Part shown: positions 62,901 through 64,000 of the stretch, piece by piece
Layout of the letters: every line of letters begins with the position of its first letter
How positions within the stretch are numbered: the stretch's first letter is position 1
Source: Galbula dea
Taxonomy: Eukaryota; Chordata; Aves; Piciformes; Galbulidae
Direction of reading: 5' to 3'
NCBI GenBank assembly: GCA_013399015.1
Contig: VWZX01001688.1
Span: forward strand, 3,808,220-3,872,219
Length of the DNA: 64,000 bases
Notes under the pieces: model-generated
Databases searched by the model: none
Seen by the model: only the letters and a program-made list of their open reading frames with translations
Told to the model about the DNA's origin: nothing
Made by a program: the position numbers and the translations under genes

Positions 62901-64000
62901 TATTGCTAACTATTTTAAACTGATTTCCAAGATCATTATTTTAGAGATGAGAAAGATTAGGAGCCTAAGTAGTTTTTGTGGGGAGTTGTGGAAAGGTTTA
63001 ACATCTGATGCTGGGCTACAGCTGCAATCAACTGTGCTGTTATTCTTAAGCTGTCTAGCTTGGATCTCCCTGCCCATCCTGTGCTGTACCTTCTGACTAA
63101 ATTGATTTGTACTACTGATATGTAGCTATGGTATCCTTTCTGGGTTTGTGCTTGTAGGTTTTGGAAAACTCAGTGCTCTTCCTAAATTAAAGGTGTCCTC
63201 TGAGCTACTGCAATCTAAAATCTACTATCTGTAAAGTGGTTCTTCCCTTAAAAGACTCAGTTTGTAGAACCAACCTCATCCTCCTTGATAATTTTCTTGT
63301 CTTCCTTTCAGCTGTCAGGCCCCAACAAAATCAAACCAAAAGCCCTTTTAGAGTTTTGGAAAAGAATACCTGAACTCCACTGTTTCCTGTCTTTCTATTA
63401 TGTACTGTAATAATAGAAGTATCATGACTTCAGACATTTGTTTCTGGCAGGACAATTGTTGCAGCAAGAGAAATAATGTCTTGGAAGATCTAATTATGTA
63501 CAGTGCTTCAAAAAAGGTCAGTTTCTCTCAGGACCCCTATGTCCAGTGGACTGATACAGCAGTGAGAGTCTTCCTCAATGTACCTTTCAGTAAAACTCAG
63601 CTCAAGTTCTTTTTGTAGCTCTGGAAGTACTACAGCTATGGTAGAAGCAATAAGAATGAGCCCAAGACGTGGTAGAACTATTCAGCTTGGAAAGTAATAG
63701 GCATGTTAGTATTAGGGAAAGAATAAAACAGAAAAATTCAGATTATCTTGTGGGATAAATTAATGTTAGATGTTATGAGTCCATGTTGTATGATAAAGAA
63801 TCTTTAATCACATAATAAATTATCTACTGAATTCCTGGATACTTAAAATATCACCTGATTATTTTTAATTATTTTTCTTATTACAGTAGTTATATTCTAC
63901 TTTGAAGAGCATGTGATTCCCAAGAGAAGGAACAAGATCTTAGTGTTGTTTTCTACCACTTCAACCCCCTCAGTACTAGGTATTAAATGCAATCAGGTCA

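Larger units (their letters stand above)
52442..64000. other. AT-rich gene desert
   Basis: An exon-like frame at 52466-52696 is described in the findings. Low-complexity runs include the A/T-rich tract at about 53695-53745, G9 at 58087-58095, and A12 and C8 runs at 59879-59925. A POU/homeodomain motif pair lies at 62874-62886. A short repeat cagatggt occurs twice at about 54856. No LINE, SINE or LTR remains were recognised. Confidence 0.45.

Overview
The window looks like AT-rich, gene-poor vertebrate nuclear DNA, and the repeats point to a bird. Four copies of the avian LINE CR1 are present, all 5'-truncated or fragmentary. At 43038-43183 there is a chimeric SINE with a tRNA-like head (A-box-like and B-box sequences) joined to a CR1 3' tail. 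tRNA/CR1 SINEs of this kind are known from songbirds and their relatives, so a passerine is the best guess. There is no bacterial-style gene organisation, and no tRNA gene, rRNA gene or CRISPR array. Most open reading frames are short and are what chance would give.

Layout. (1) 1-4645 holds the 3' end of a plus-strand, spliced protein-coding gene. Two internal exons (315-377 and 587-707) and a terminal exon (3971 to about 4645, stop at 4036-4038, AATAAA at 4623) join in matching phases into one C-terminal segment of about 84 residues. I do not recognise the protein. A CR1 copy with an uninterrupted frame lies in its last intron. (2) 4646-9687 is intergenic with nothing firm. (3) 9688-10045 is a CpG island carrying a 13-bp GC-rich tandem repeat, a CRE-like site and a strong minus-strand splice donor. 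It is probably the promoter and first exon of a leftward transcript that would converge on the gene in (1). (4) 10046-64000 is a gene desert: CR1 fragments at 34134, 36628 and 41909, the SINE at 43038, homopolymer runs, two short tandem duplications, a near-palindrome, a candidate TATA promoter near 25.5 kb, several AT-rich blocks with clustered homeodomain/POU-like motifs, and three orphan exon-like reading frames near 19.7, 29.6 and 52.5 kb.

The window therefore looks like the boundary between a gene end, a convergent CpG-island promoter and a long regulatory-type desert. I found no convincing new biological system. The most useful leads are the unnamed C-terminal exons, the CpG-island transcript and the orphan exon-like frames. 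All similarity statements rest on pattern recognition; no search or alignment was run.
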